This document shows positions 1 through 8,556 of a DNA stretch of 64,000 bases, piece by piece. The notes beneath the pieces were generated by a model. That model was not told where the DNA came from. It did no database searches and worked only from the letters and a program-made list of their open reading frames with translations. Each line of letters starts with the position of its first letter. The first letter of the stretch is position 1. Both the position numbers and the translations under genes were made by a program. The stretch comes from Anaerostipes caccae L1-92 (GTDB lineage: Bacteria; Bacillota; Clostridia; Lachnospirales; Lachnospiraceae): assembly GCF_014467075.1 (NCBI RefSeq), contig NZ_AP023027.1:767001-831000 (forward strand). The letters are read 5' to 3'.

Positions 1-1
1 A

Positions 2-73
2 AATTATGGGAATTTGGATGATGAAGCACTAACAGCAGGGCGTTGGTGTTTCCAAAGCCTTGCTGATCGGTAA
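2..73 (+). CDS. C-terminal tail of a possible flavodoxin/FMN-reductase-like protein (partial)
   Basis: An open frame runs from the window edge to TAA at 71-73 and encodes about 23 residues. The tail (GNLDDEALTAGRWCF) resembles the last helix of flavodoxin-like or NADPH-dependent FMN reductases of Clostridia, which often end in a G-N-x-D-E-E-A pattern. The rest of the gene lies outside the window, so the family call is a guess from a short stretch. The next gene begins 35 bases later with its own AGGAGG site. Confidence 0.4.
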   Translation, partial: NYGNLDDEALTAGRWCFQSLADR

Positions 74-108
74 GAGGTGTAAACAAAGATACGGTCAGGA
101 GGCAAAGG

Positions 109-858
109 ATGTCATATTTTAATTATCAGTCAAAGAAGATTTATTACAAAGAAACAGGAAGTGGAAAACCTATCGTGTTTTTGCACGGGAATACAGCATC
201 TTCCAGGATGTTTGAACTTATACTGCCTTTATATGAAGATAAGTTTCATGTGATTCTCATTGATTTTCTGGGGCATGGGAAATCAGACAGGCTGGAAGAA
301 TTTCCGGCGGAACTCTGGACGGAAGAAGCAAGACAGACGACAGCGCTGCTTGAGCATCTGGATATTGGAAAGGTAAACCTTGTGGGAACCAGCGGCGGTG
401 CGTGGGCAGCAGTTAATGCGGCCTTGGAACGACCGGATCTGGTGGACAAGGTAGTGGCGGACAGTTTTGACGGACGCACGCTGGCAGATGACTTTTCGGA
501 GAATCTGCTTAAGGAGCGTGCAGAAGCCAAGAAGGACGAAATGGGGAGAGCATTTTACGAGTGGTGCCAGGGGGATGACTGGGAACGCATCGTGGATATG
601 GACACAAATGCGATGGTACAGTGTGCCAAAGAGAAGCTGCCCTTATTTACGAAACCTCTGAGTGCACTGGAGAATCCCCTTTTGCTCATGGGCAGTGAGG
701 GAGATGACATGTGCAGAGCAGATTTTCAGGATGAATATCGTGTCATTGCCAGAGAGACAAATGCAGACATATGTATATTCCCGGAAGGGATACATCCTGC
801 AATCCTCTCCTGTGCGGAGAAGGCTGCAGAGGCCATTTCGAGATTCCTGGAAGAATAA
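109..858 (+). CDS. Alpha/beta-fold hydrolase
   Basis: A 249-residue cytoplasmic hydrolase. It has the fold's hallmarks: an oxyanion-hole HGNTAS at 26-31, a nucleophile elbow G-T-S-G-G with Ser95, an acidic candidate at Asp199/Asp200 and a His at 229 (EGIHP). It is of normal length for a compact family member and has no signal peptide. AGGAGG lies about 7 bases before the ATG. It is followed after 21 bases by two Cys-rich genes in the same direction, so the three may share a transcript. The substrate cannot be read from the sequence; an esterase or a C-C hydrolase are both possible. Confidence 0.85.
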   Translation: MSYFNYQSKKIYYKETGSGKPIVFLHGNTASSRMFELILPLYEDKFHVILIDFLGHGKSDRLEEFPAELWTEEARQTTALLEHLDIGKVNLVGTSGGAWAAVNAALERPDLVDKVVADSFDGRTLADDFSENLLKERAEAKKDEMGRAFYEWCQGDDWERIVDMDTNAMVQCAKEKLPLFTKPLSALENPLLLMGSEGDDMCRADFQDEYRVIARETNADICIFPEGIHPAILSCAEKAAEAISRFLEE

Positions 859-879
859 GAATCATAAGGAGGCCGGAAG

Positions 880-1293
880 ATGAGAATGCCGGGAAAGATT
901 GAATCAGACATGTTCGCACCCTGCGGGATGAACTGTATGGTTTGTTACAAGCATTGCTATCATAAAAAACCTTGTGCCGGATGTCTGAACAGCGACCGGG
1001 GAAAGCCGGAACACTGCCGGAAATGCAGGATTAAGGACTGTACCGCCGGTAAAAATATTACTTATTGTTATGAGTGTTCTGATTTTCCATGTAAGCAGAT
1101 AAAATCATTGGAAAAGAGCTATAACTCCCGGTATCGTGCAAGTCTGATCGAAAACAGCAGAGCTGCGAAGGAGTATGGTGCAGAAATTCTATTAGAAGAA
1201 CATCGGGAGAAGTACAAATGCCCGGACTGCGGCGGTATTATTTCTTTACATGATGCGGAGTGCAGTGAGTGTCAGCATAAGATGCGTACATAA
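880..1293 (+). CDS. DUF3795-type cysteine-rich protein
   Basis: A 137-residue protein. The N-terminal half has the cysteine pattern of DUF3795 (APCGMNCMVC, then CAGC, CRKCRIKDC and FPCKQ). The C-terminus has a separate zinc-ribbon-like pair, C-P-D-C and C-S-E-C, around residues 110-133. Metal binding is inferred from the cysteine spacing; no function is established for the family. AAGGAGG precedes the ATG by 8 bases. The next gene also begins with a DUF3795-like segment, so the pair looks like a local duplication or a functional unit. Confidence 0.75.
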   Translation: MRMPGKIESDMFAPCGMNCMVCYKHCYHKKPCAGCLNSDRGKPEHCRKCRIKDCTAGKNITYCYECSDFPCKQIKSLEKSYNSRYRASLIENSRAAKEYGAEILLEEHREKYKCPDCGGIISLHDAECSECQHKMRT

Positions 1294-1322
1294 TGTAATT
1301 AACAGGGAAGGAGAAAGCGCTT

Positions 1323-1892
1323 GTGGAAGGGAAGATGAGCTGCTGCGGCACTATATGTTCTGAATGTGAATTTTATCCGGACAGCTGCCGGGGGTGTCAT
1401 GAGATCAAAGGCAGGGTATATTGGCTGGAGTACACACAGGAAAGTATCTGCGATATCTATGACTGCTGCATGAACACGAAAAAATATGATCACTGCGGCT
1501 GCTGCAAAGATTTGCCGTGCAGCCGCTATGAGCGTGATGATCCAACAAAAACTCCGGAAGAAAATGCAGCCGGCCTTCGTGTACAGATCAACAATTTAAA
1601 GGAATTTGAGAAGCGGCAAAAACAAGAAAACAGTTCCGGATCACAGGATTTACAGACAGTACCCGGAATAGGGAAGAGAATCGCTCAGCATTTAAATGCG
1701 ATTGGAATTTACTGCGTGGATGACCTGAAAGGCAGAGATCCGGAGGAATTATACCGTATGGACTGTATTCAGAAGGGATTTACAGAGGACCGGTGTGAGC
1801 TTTATGTGTTCCGGTGCGCGGTTTATTATGCGGAACATGAGGAACACGATCCGGAAAAACTCAAATGGTGGTACTGGAAGGATAAAGAATAG
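1323..1892 (+). CDS. DUF3795-like domain fused to a Cdd1/helix-hairpin-helix domain
   Basis: A 189-residue protein. Residues 1-90 carry a DUF3795-like cysteine pattern (CCGTICSEC, CRGC, CGCCKDLPC). Residues 110-185 carry the helix-hairpin-helix of the pathogenicity-locus Cdd1 family: VPGIGKRIAQHL, then DLKGRDPEELY and a closing LKWWYWKD. HhH domains of this kind usually contact nucleic acid, but the family's role is unknown. A GTG start at 1323 is chosen because AAGGAG ends 9 bases before it; the in-frame ATG at 1335 has no well-placed site. It is the last gene before a strong terminator. Confidence 0.75.
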   Translation: MEGKMSCCGTICSECEFYPDSCRGCHEIKGRVYWLEYTQESICDIYDCCMNTKKYDHCGCCKDLPCSRYERDDPTKTPEENAAGLRVQINNLKEFEKRQKQENSSGSQDLQTVPGIGKRIAQHLNAIGIYCVDDLKGRDPEELYRMDCIQKGFTEDRCELYVFRCAVYYAEHEEHDPEKLKWWYWKDKE

Positions 1893-1909
1893 CCGGAAGT
1901 GCCAAGAGG

Positions 1910-1954
1910 CTGATGACTTCTGCAGTGACGCGGAAGTCATCAGTTTTCTGTTTT
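1910..1954 (+). terminator. Intrinsic terminator
   Basis: An 11-bp perfect stem (CTGATGACTTC at 1910-1920, GAAGTCATCAG at 1933-1943) with a 12-base loop is followed by a T-rich tract. It ends the hydrolase-DUF3795 transcript. Confidence 0.85.
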
Positions 1955-2063
1955 ACATATAGAATAAGACCAAAAATTAATTATATGGGATCTGACAGGA
2001 GAAGTTTTGTGCAGATACACGGATGAGAAAACTAGTTTATAAATTTAAGAAAGGTAAAAAGAA

Positions 2064-3500
2064 ATGACAAATGAGTTTCAGGATTTTGGTCTCTCAATAG
2101 AAATTTTGGAGGCCTTAAACGGCCTTGGATATAAAAAACCCACAAACATACAGCAGGAAGTGATTCCGCCCATGCTTGCAGGAAAAAATATAGTGGCCAA
2201 AGCCCCCACAGGAAGCGGAAAGACGGCGGCGTTTGCCATACCGATCTGCCAGAATGTCCGGTGGGAGGAAAACGCACCGCAGGCCCTGGTGCTGGAGCCT
2301 GCCAGAGAGCTGGCAGTTCAGGTCAGCCAGGAAATGTTTCATATAGGGCGGAAGAAGCGCCTGAAGGTTCCGGCGGTATTCGGGGGATTCCCCATTGACA
2401 AACAAATCCGGACTTTGAAGCAGAAATCCCATATCGTGGCGGGAACCCCGGGGCGTGTCATGGATCATATCCGAAGGGAAACCTTAAAACTTTCAAACGT
2501 ACAGTGGCTGGTTATAGACGAAGCTGATCTGATGCTGGATATGGGATTTATTGATGAAATGAAACAGATCCTTTCACTGGTTCCCGCAGACTGCAGAATC
2601 TCTCTGTTTTCTGCCACACTAAAGCCGGAAATCCGGGAACTGGCCGACGAGTTTATCCCGGAGGCAGTGCTTGTGATGCAGGAGGCAGGGGAAGAACAGG
2701 CACCAGCCATCACGGAAAAGCTATACTTCGCCAGTCAGGAGAGAAAATATGATACATTTCTTGATATTCTCATGGACGAGAATCCACAGAGCTGCATGAT
2801 TTTCTGCGGTACCAGGGAGATGACAAATGTATTGTTTCAAAAGCTGCGGAGAAAACGGATCTTCTGCGGGATGCTGCACGGCGATATGGAGCAGAAGGAA
2901 CGTCTGAAAACTGTAAATGCATTCAGAAGGGGCGGTTTTCGCTTTTTGATCGCGACAGATGTGGCGGCAAGAGGAATCGACTTTGAAGAGATCAGCCATG
3001 TGGTGAACTATGATTTTCCGACGGGGAAAGAAACCTATGTGCACCGGATCGGAAGAACGGGAAGAAACGGGAATTCAGGTACTGCAGTCAGTTTGGTGAC
3101 CGAAGATGACCAAAGGATGTTAAAGCAGGTGGAAACGTATCTGGGACGGGAACTGCCCGTCACGGAACCGCCGGTCATCGGTGACGAAAAGGAAAGAGCC
3201 TTCTGGAAGTTCCAGCGGATAAAGGCAGAGAGAAAGCCTGAGAAGGGTGAGGCATTAAATGAGGGGATCACCCGCCTGTCGATTGGAGGAGGCCGGAAAT
3301 CAAAAATGCGGGCCGGTGATATTGTGGGGACGATCTGCAGTATGGAAGGCATGGAAGCATCCGACATAGGAATTGTGGACATCAGGGACAGCATAAGTTA
3401 TGTAGAAATTTTGAATCGGAAAGGAAATCATGTGTTAGACTGTCTCCAGACAAAACCGATCAAAGGTAAGGTGCGCAAAGTCAGAAAAGCAGGGAGATAA
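2064..3500 (+). CDS. dbpA: DEAD-box RNA helicase, DbpA/YxiN type
   Basis: A 478-residue ATP-dependent RNA helicase. It shows an N-terminal Q motif, motif I APTGSGKT near residue 47, PARELAVQ, TPGR, DEAD near 152, SAT, ATDVAARGID and HRIGRTGR near 327. The last ~75 residues match the DbpA RNA-binding domain (RLSIGGGRKSKMRAGDIVG), which in this family recognises a 23S rRNA hairpin; that specificity points to ribosome assembly. The length matches Bacillus YxiN/DbpA (about 480). It appears to be monocistronic after the terminator at 1910-1954. Confidence 0.9.
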   Translation: MTNEFQDFGLSIEILEALNGLGYKKPTNIQQEVIPPMLAGKNIVAKAPTGSGKTAAFAIPICQNVRWEENAPQALVLEPARELAVQVSQEMFHIGRKKRLKVPAVFGGFPIDKQIRTLKQKSHIVAGTPGRVMDHIRRETLKLSNVQWLVIDEADLMLDMGFIDEMKQILSLVPADCRISLFSATLKPEIRELADEFIPEAVLVMQEAGEEQAPAITEKLYFASQERKYDTFLDILMDENPQSCMIFCGTREMTNVLFQKLRRKRIFCGMLHGDMEQKERLKTVNAFRRGGFRFLIATDVAARGIDFEEISHVVNYDFPTGKETYVHRIGRTGRNGNSGTAVSLVTEDDQRMLKQVETYLGRELPVTEPPVIGDEKERAFWKFQRIKAERKPEKGEALNEGITRLSIGGGRKSKMRAGDIVGTICSMEGMEASDIGIVDIRDSISYVEILNRKGNHVLDCLQTKPIKGKVRKVRKAGR

Positions 3501-3565
3501 AAACATGGCGGTTAAATACACCGAACAGGCGATGCGGTCATATAATAGCAAGAGGTGAAAATTAT

Positions 3566-4132
3566 ATGAATAAATGTCGTTTAAGTAATAATACAAGAGA
3601 TTATGCGAAAAGATATGAGTGCATATTGGATAAAATGATCGATCAGATGACTTGTGTAAAGATGACAAACAGCATTTCGGCCGGCTTTATCACACAGATG
3701 ATCCCCCATCACCGTGCCGCCATTGAGATGTCAAAAAATTTGCTTTGCTATACAACCAATATTCCGTTACAGGATATTGCGCTGAATATTATCTCCTCCC
3801 AGGAAAAAAGTATTCAGAATATGACAAGAGCACTCCCGGAATGTAAGGCGTGCATCAATAATCCAAGAGAGATTCGCTGCTATACAAATGAAAATAACCG
3901 GATCATCAGCGAGATGTTCCGTGAGATGAAATCGGCATGCACAGACAACAGCATCGACTGCAATTTTATGCGGGAAATGATTCCGCATCACAGAGGAGCC
4001 GTGCGGATGTCGGAGAATGCCCTGCGGTTCTGTCTCTGTCCGGAACTGGTGCCTCTGCTGAATGAGATCATCGTATCCCAGAAAGAGGGCATCAAAGAAA
4101 TGGAGTGCCTGCTGAAAAAGCTGGACTGCTAG
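3566..4132 (+). CDS. Duplicated DUF305 helical protein
   Basis: A 188-residue protein with two copies of the DUF305 motif M-I-P-H-H-R: one followed by AAIEMS near residue 50, the other by GAVRMS near residue 138. The family is a helical, ferritin-like fold with paired His residues suspected of metal binding. Most exported members carry a signal peptide; none is visible here, and the protein is unusually Cys-rich (about nine Cys). AGAGGTG lies upstream of the ATG. The preceding helicase ends 65 bases earlier, so shared transcription is possible. Function is unknown. Confidence 0.75.
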   Translation: MNKCRLSNNTRDYAKRYECILDKMIDQMTCVKMTNSISAGFITQMIPHHRAAIEMSKNLLCYTTNIPLQDIALNIISSQEKSIQNMTRALPECKACINNPREIRCYTNENNRIISEMFREMKSACTDNSIDCNFMREMIPHHRGAVRMSENALRFCLCPELVPLLNEIIVSQKEGIKEMECLLKKLDC

Positions 4133-4173
4133 AGATTCAAAATGTGAGTGTGGTTCGAAAAATAAAATAATCA

Positions 4174-4213
4174 AAAAACTACGGCCAGTCTTATTAATAT
4201 GGCCGTAGTTTTT
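4174..4213. terminator. Bidirectional intrinsic terminator
   Basis: A 13-bp perfect inverted repeat (4174-4186 and 4201-4213, core CTACGGCC/GGCCGTAG) is flanked by A and T runs. It serves both the DUF305 gene and the converging LysR gene, whose stop codon overlaps its right arm. Confidence 0.85.
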
Positions 4214-5129
4214 ATTTGAAATAATCTTTAGCCAGCTGTATAAAATCCTCGGCATATGAGGTCAGATAAGCTCCTTTCCGGTAAGCCAGAACGGTGGATG
4301 TAAATGCTTCCTCATCCTCAAGGGAAAAGCATATAGGGTCTTTCTCAAAGGACATGTTGCGGATATAAGTCTCCGGGGCAAAACAGATCCCCTGGTTTTT
4401 CATCATGAGAAGAAGGGCGGCCTGTGTATTCCGGGTATAAAAAGGAACCCGGGGAGTGATATGATGTTTCTGCAAAAGACGCTCAGTGATAGCTCCTGTA
4501 TTCTGCTCGGGAAAATGCAGAATAAAGTTTTCATCTCTGATCGCTTCCCAGTTGACCGGAGGATATGCATTTTCTCTCCCGTTCTTAACCTTGGCAGTGC
4601 CGGCAAGGGGATGTTCAGGAGAGACGGCCAGCAGGATCGGTTCTTTTCCGAGAAACTCATAGGAAAGCTTTGGATTCTCATTTGTTTCATTAAAGAGCGC
4701 AAAATCAACAGAGGTATCTTTTAACAGACATTCCTGTATGGCATAGGTTTCTTCCAAAATATGCACGCGGATATTTGGATGCATTTCGTGGAAGACGGGA
4801 AGAATAACAGGAACCATGCAGGAACTTCTCATCAGAGGGATTGCCACATGCAGCTCTCCGTCGTTTGAAGAAGACAGCTCAAGGAGCTCCTTTTCCCAAT
4901 CCTGTTTGAGGGCAAGCATTCCGGCTGCATACTTAAGGTAGCGGGAGCCAGCATAGGTAGGAATGTAGCAGTTATCTATACGGGCAAACAACTTCATGCC
5001 CAGCTCCCGCTCCAGCTTTTTTAAATGTTTGCTCAGAGTAGGCTGAGAAATAAAAAGTTCCCGTGCCGCTTTCGTCAGGTTCTGATGTTTAGCTATACAG
5101 AGTACATAATTTAATTCGTGGATATTCAT
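4212..5129 (-). CDS. LysR-family transcriptional regulator
   Basis: A regulator of about 305 residues. The N-terminal winged helix covers about residues 1-60 (NYVLCIAKHQNLTKAAREL, then SQPTLSKHLKKLE) and the rest is the usual periplasmic-binding-like effector domain. The ATG at 5129 is chosen because GGAG lies 6 bases upstream; the longer TTG start at 5156 has no such site. It is divergent from the purine permease-adenine deaminase pair, with a palindrome between them. Control of that pair is the natural inference, and a purine-related effector is possible but not shown. Confidence 0.88.
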   Translation of the reverse strand: MNIHELNYVLCIAKHQNLTKAARELFISQPTLSKHLKKLERELGMKLFARIDNCYIPTYAGSRYLKYAAGMLALKQDWEKELLELSSSNDGELHVAIPLMRSSCMVPVILPVFHEMHPNIRVHILEETYAIQECLLKDTSVDFALFNETNENPKLSYEFLGKEPILLAVSPEHPLAGTAKVKNGRENAYPPVNWEAIRDENFILHFPEQNTGAITERLLQKHHITPRVPFYTRNTQAALLLMMKNQGICFAPETYIRNMSFEKDPICFSLEDEEAFTSTVLAYRKGAYLTSYAEDFIQLAKDYFK

Positions 5130-5180
5130 AACAAACTCCATATCCGGCAAAGTCAAGCCATTTTAAATTGATCATCTCTC

Positions 5181-5201
5181 AGTATTCTGATATGGAATAC
5201 T
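5181..5201. promoter_or_regulatory. Candidate LysR operator palindrome
   Basis: AGTATTC-N7-GAATACT is a perfect 7-bp inverted repeat lying 52 bases upstream of the lysR ATG and 100 bases before the permease gene. Its symmetry and spacing fit a LysR recognition site. Assignment to this regulator rests on position only. Confidence 0.6.
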
Positions 5202-5301
5202 TTTTATAACCAAGATGAATTAGACGAATAATTATGATTAGCATACAATGAAAGACATGAGAAAGCAAGGGTTTACATAGGAGAAAAAGGAGTGAAAAAC
5301 T

Positions 5302-6606
5302 ATGAAACAATGGTTAGAGAAGCATTTTAAATTATCTGAATACCATACAGATGTAAAGACAGAACTGATAGCAGGTCTGACGACATTCGTAACGATGGCC
5401 TACGTGCTGGCTACGGTCCCTAACATGCTGGCGTCAGCGGGACTTGATAAACACGTGATGTTTACGGTATTGATTCTTTTGGTGATCCTGACGACCTGCG
5501 CCATGGCTTTTTATACGAACAGGCCTTTCGCGCTTGCGCCGGGACTCGGAAGTGTGGGGATCGTTACTGCCATGATAGCAAATGACGGGATTGCCCCCGC
5601 TGTGACGGCCGGAGTTATCTTCTTCAGCGGAGTCCTCTTCATTGCGATTTCATTTCTGGGGCTTCGGGAGGCAGTCGTCAAAGTCATTCCCGTCAGCTTA
5701 AAACATGCGGTAAGTGCCGGGATCGGCCTGTTTATTGCACTGCTGGGGGCAAAAAGCTGCGGCCTTATCATTGCAAACCAGGCGAAAAATTCTTTGGGAT
5801 TCGGGGATCTGAAGTCGCCGGAAGTGATTGTAGCTGTGATCGGATTTATCATTCTGCTGATTTTGAAGACAAGAAATGTTCCGGGAGATATGATCCTGGC
5901 GATTGTGCTCACGACTCTGGTGGGGATTCCGTTCGGAGTGACAGCACTGCCGGACAGCCTGTTTACAATGCCGGCCAATATCGGAAGCCAGTTCATGAGA
6001 GTCGATTTTATGGGAGCGCTTAATTTTGCATATATTCCGTTTCTGATCGCGCTGTTTGTGCCGGACTTTTTTTCTACCTTCGGAACGGTTCTCGGAGTCG
6101 GGGCTAAGGCCGGATATCTGGATGAAAACGGAGACCTTCCGGGCATTGACAAATGTTTTAAGGTGGATGCCGTGGCGACCAGTTTCGGGGCTTTATTCGG
6201 AATGCCGAGTATGACCACATATCTGGAGTCTTCAGCGGGTGTGGAGGCAGGAGGCAAAACCGGGCTTACGGTAATCTTTACTTCTGTCTTTTTCGGACTG
6301 TCCCTGATTCTGGCACCTGTTGCACTGATGATCCCGTCTGCGGCAACGGCGCCGGTCCTCATGTATATCGGCATCAATATGCTGGGAGCCATGAAAAATA
6401 TTCGGTTTGACGACATAACAGAGGCCTTTCCGGCATTTGTGTGTATTGCTTTTACGATCTTTGGAAACAACATTGCCAATGGGATCTGTGCGGCCCTGCC
6501 GACGTATGTGGTGATGAAGCTGACAGCTGGAAAAGGCAGGGAAATTCGTCCGGTCATGTGGATTCTTGTGGCCGTGTGCCTGCTGTATTTCTATTCCATT
6601 CTTTAG
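5302..6606 (+). CDS. NCS2-family purine permease (AzgA/PbuG-like)
   Basis: A 434-residue, very hydrophobic membrane protein with the start typical of the adenine/guanine/hypoxanthine branch of NCS2 (a short soluble N-terminus, then ELIAGLTTFVTMAYVL) and conserved segments such as SSAGVEAGGKTGLT near residue 310. It probably imports a nucleobase by proton symport. Fifteen bases downstream is adenine deaminase, which argues for adenine or a mixed purine as substrate. The upstream region holds a LysR-type palindrome; no purine riboswitch could be recognised. Confidence 0.88.
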   Translation: MKQWLEKHFKLSEYHTDVKTELIAGLTTFVTMAYVLATVPNMLASAGLDKHVMFTVLILLVILTTCAMAFYTNRPFALAPGLGSVGIVTAMIANDGIAPAVTAGVIFFSGVLFIAISFLGLREAVVKVIPVSLKHAVSAGIGLFIALLGAKSCGLIIANQAKNSLGFGDLKSPEVIVAVIGFIILLILKTRNVPGDMILAIVLTTLVGIPFGVTALPDSLFTMPANIGSQFMRVDFMGALNFAYIPFLIALFVPDFFSTFGTVLGVGAKAGYLDENGDLPGIDKCFKVDAVATSFGALFGMPSMTTYLESSAGVEAGGKTGLTVIFTSVFFGLSLILAPVALMIPSAATAPVLMYIGINMLGAMKNIRFDDITEAFPAFVCIAFTIFGNNIANGICAALPTYVVMKLTAGKGREIRPVMWILVAVCLLYFYSIL

Positions 6607-6621
6607 AAAAGGGGTGCTTTG

Positions 6622-8355
6622 ATGGAGAAAGTGGATTTGCTCGTTGAAGATACAGAAGTCTATAATTCGTATCTGAAACAGTTTATAAATGCAGATGTAT
6701 ATATCAAGGGAACGAAAATTTATTATGTGGACACGGAACACAGGCATGAACTTGAGGCCGTTCGTGTGCTGGACGGACGCAGCTTTAAAATGCTTCCGGG
6801 GTTTATTGACATTCATATGCACATCGAGAGTTCCATGATGACTCCGGTCTCCTTTGGAAAACGGGCGGCAGAATGCGGTGTTACTACTCTTGTGTCGGAG
6901 CCCCATGAGATCGCCAATGTGATGGGGGTTGAAGGGATTCATGAGATGATCAACGGAGCCAAGGATTCTCCTGTTGATATTTATTATGGGATTCCAAGCA
7001 GTGTACCGTCTACTAACGAGGAGCTGGAGACCACGGGCGGGGTGATCGGTCTTGCACAGATGAAGCAGCTCATGCAGGAAGACGGGGTTGTCTGTGTGGG
7101 AGAAGTGATGAACTACCGGCAGATCGTTAAGGGAGACGAGCTCGAGATAACGAAATTTCTCGATTACCTGGAGGAGGAAGTTCCTCAGGCCGTCATAGAA
7201 GGACACTGTCCTTCCCTGGTTGGACTGGATCTGGCAAAATTTTTATACCGGGGGATCGACGGCGATCACACGGAGCACACGCTTCAGGAAATAAAAGAGC
7301 GTTTTCAGAATGGAATGTTCGTGGAACTGCAGGAGAAAATGCTCCGGCCGGAGATTCTTGATTATATAAGAGAACACCGCCTGTATGAGCACTGCTGTTT
7401 TGTGACAGACGATACGATGGCAGATAAGCTGAAAGAACAGGGGCAGCTGAATTATGTGGTCAGGAGAGCCGTGGAGATGGGATTTCCATTGAATGAAGCG
7501 ATTTACTGTGCCTCTTATACCCCGGCAGGGAGGATGAATTTAAGAGACCGGGAGTCGCTGGCGCCGGGAAGAAAGGCGGATTTCCAGCTGGTAAAGGCGG
7601 AGGACTGCGCCTCTTTTGAGCCGGACTATGTATTTAAGGACGGCAGAGAGATCTATCATCTCAATGAGTTGGATCAGAAGACAGAGCCGTACCGGTTCCC
7701 GGATCATTTTTACCGGAGTGTACATCTTGACAGCATATCCGCCGGACAGTTAGAACCCCGGCTGGAAATGGATGACGGGAAAGCGGAAGTCCGTGTGATT
7801 GAAGTAAATGACGGACGCACACAGACCGGGGAGCGCAGAGTACAGATGCAGGTGAAAGGCGGAAGGCTTCAGTGGCAGGACAGCGGATGTATGCTGGCGG
7901 CCGTGCTGGAACGCCACGGGAAAAACGGAAATATCGGATTTGGATTTGTGACCGGTGACTGTATAAAGCGGGGAGCCGCTGCCACGACATATTTCCATGA
8001 CCATCACAATCTTATGGTGATCGGAGCCAATCCGGACGATATGCTTGCTGCCGCCCGCAGGATACTTAAGCAAAACGGCGGGATCTGCACAGTACAGAAT
8101 GGGAAGATAAAGGCAGAGCTTCCGCTCCCGGTCTGCGGGATCTTATCCGAACTTTCGGCCGATGAAATCGGTGTGAAACTGAGCCGGGTCAGAAAAAGCC
8201 TTGAGGAGCTGGGGTACCGTCACTATAATCCGATCATGTCCCTCTGTACGCTGGGTCTTCCGGTGAGTCCGGCCCTGAAACTTACGGACCGGGGACTCGT
8301 AGATGTGGTGAAAGGAAAGATTGTACCTTTACTGACAGAGACAATGTGTAATTAG
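6622..8355 (+). CDS. ade: Adenine deaminase
   Basis: A 577-residue enzyme of the amidohydrolase superfamily converting adenine to hypoxanthine and ammonia. Metal-site motifs are visible: HMHIESSMM near residue 64, EPHEIAN, EGHCP and a C-terminal domain with DHHNLMVIGANP. The length equals that of Bacillus AdeC. ATG 6622 is chosen over the TTG three bases upstream, with AAAAGGGG 7 bases before it. It is co-oriented with the purine permease, forming an import-and-deaminate unit, and a strong terminator follows. Confidence 0.93.
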   Translation: MEKVDLLVEDTEVYNSYLKQFINADVYIKGTKIYYVDTEHRHELEAVRVLDGRSFKMLPGFIDIHMHIESSMMTPVSFGKRAAECGVTTLVSEPHEIANVMGVEGIHEMINGAKDSPVDIYYGIPSSVPSTNEELETTGGVIGLAQMKQLMQEDGVVCVGEVMNYRQIVKGDELEITKFLDYLEEEVPQAVIEGHCPSLVGLDLAKFLYRGIDGDHTEHTLQEIKERFQNGMFVELQEKMLRPEILDYIREHRLYEHCCFVTDDTMADKLKEQGQLNYVVRRAVEMGFPLNEAIYCASYTPAGRMNLRDRESLAPGRKADFQLVKAEDCASFEPDYVFKDGREIYHLNELDQKTEPYRFPDHFYRSVHLDSISAGQLEPRLEMDDGKAEVRVIEVNDGRTQTGERRVQMQVKGGRLQWQDSGCMLAAVLERHGKNGNIGFGFVTGDCIKRGAAATTYFHDHHNLMVIGANPDDMLAAARRILKQNGGICTVQNGKIKAELPLPVCGILSELSADEIGVKLSRVRKSLEELGYRHYNPIMSLCTLGLPVSPALKLTDRGLVDVVKGKIVPLLTETMCN

Positions 8356-8365
8356 AAGAAAGACC

Positions 8366-8413
8366 AAGAACCGATTCCTCTGGAAAGTTTCCGGAGGAAT
8401 CGGTTCTTTTTCG
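8366..8413 (+). terminator. Intrinsic terminator
   Basis: A 15-bp perfect stem (8366-8380 with 8394-8408) encloses a smaller GGAA/TTCC stem and is followed by a T run. It closes the adenine deaminase operon. Confidence 0.9.
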
Positions 8414-8456
8414 CAGTATGGTTTAAGATTACTCATTTGAGAGCGCAGTCCCGTAA

Positions 8457-8485
8457 TTGCTTTTAGACAGTGTATTTGCTACAAT
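8457..8485 (+). promoter_or_regulatory. Sigma-A-type promoter of the hybrid kinase gene
   Basis: TTGCTT at 8457-8462 and TACAAT at 8480-8485 are separated by 17 bases, about 70 bases before the kinase ATG. Confidence 0.6.
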
Positions 8486-8556
8486 TACCACAAAGAGTCG
8501 GCACAGAATGAGGGAAGCGTATGCTTTTATGGATTTAAAAAGCAGGAGGAAGATAA

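Noticed and set aside
5202..5301. Purine riboswitch before the permease
   Set aside because: The leader is short, and the conserved junction sequences of purine riboswitches could not be found.
5511..6557. 348-codon open frame on the minus strand
   Set aside because: It lies wholly within the purine permease gene, has no ribosome site and its composition is that of the complement of a hydrophobic gene.
6232..7206. 324-codon open frame on the minus strand
   Set aside because: It spans the permease-adenine deaminase junction, is rich in His and Arg, and contradicts two well-supported genes.
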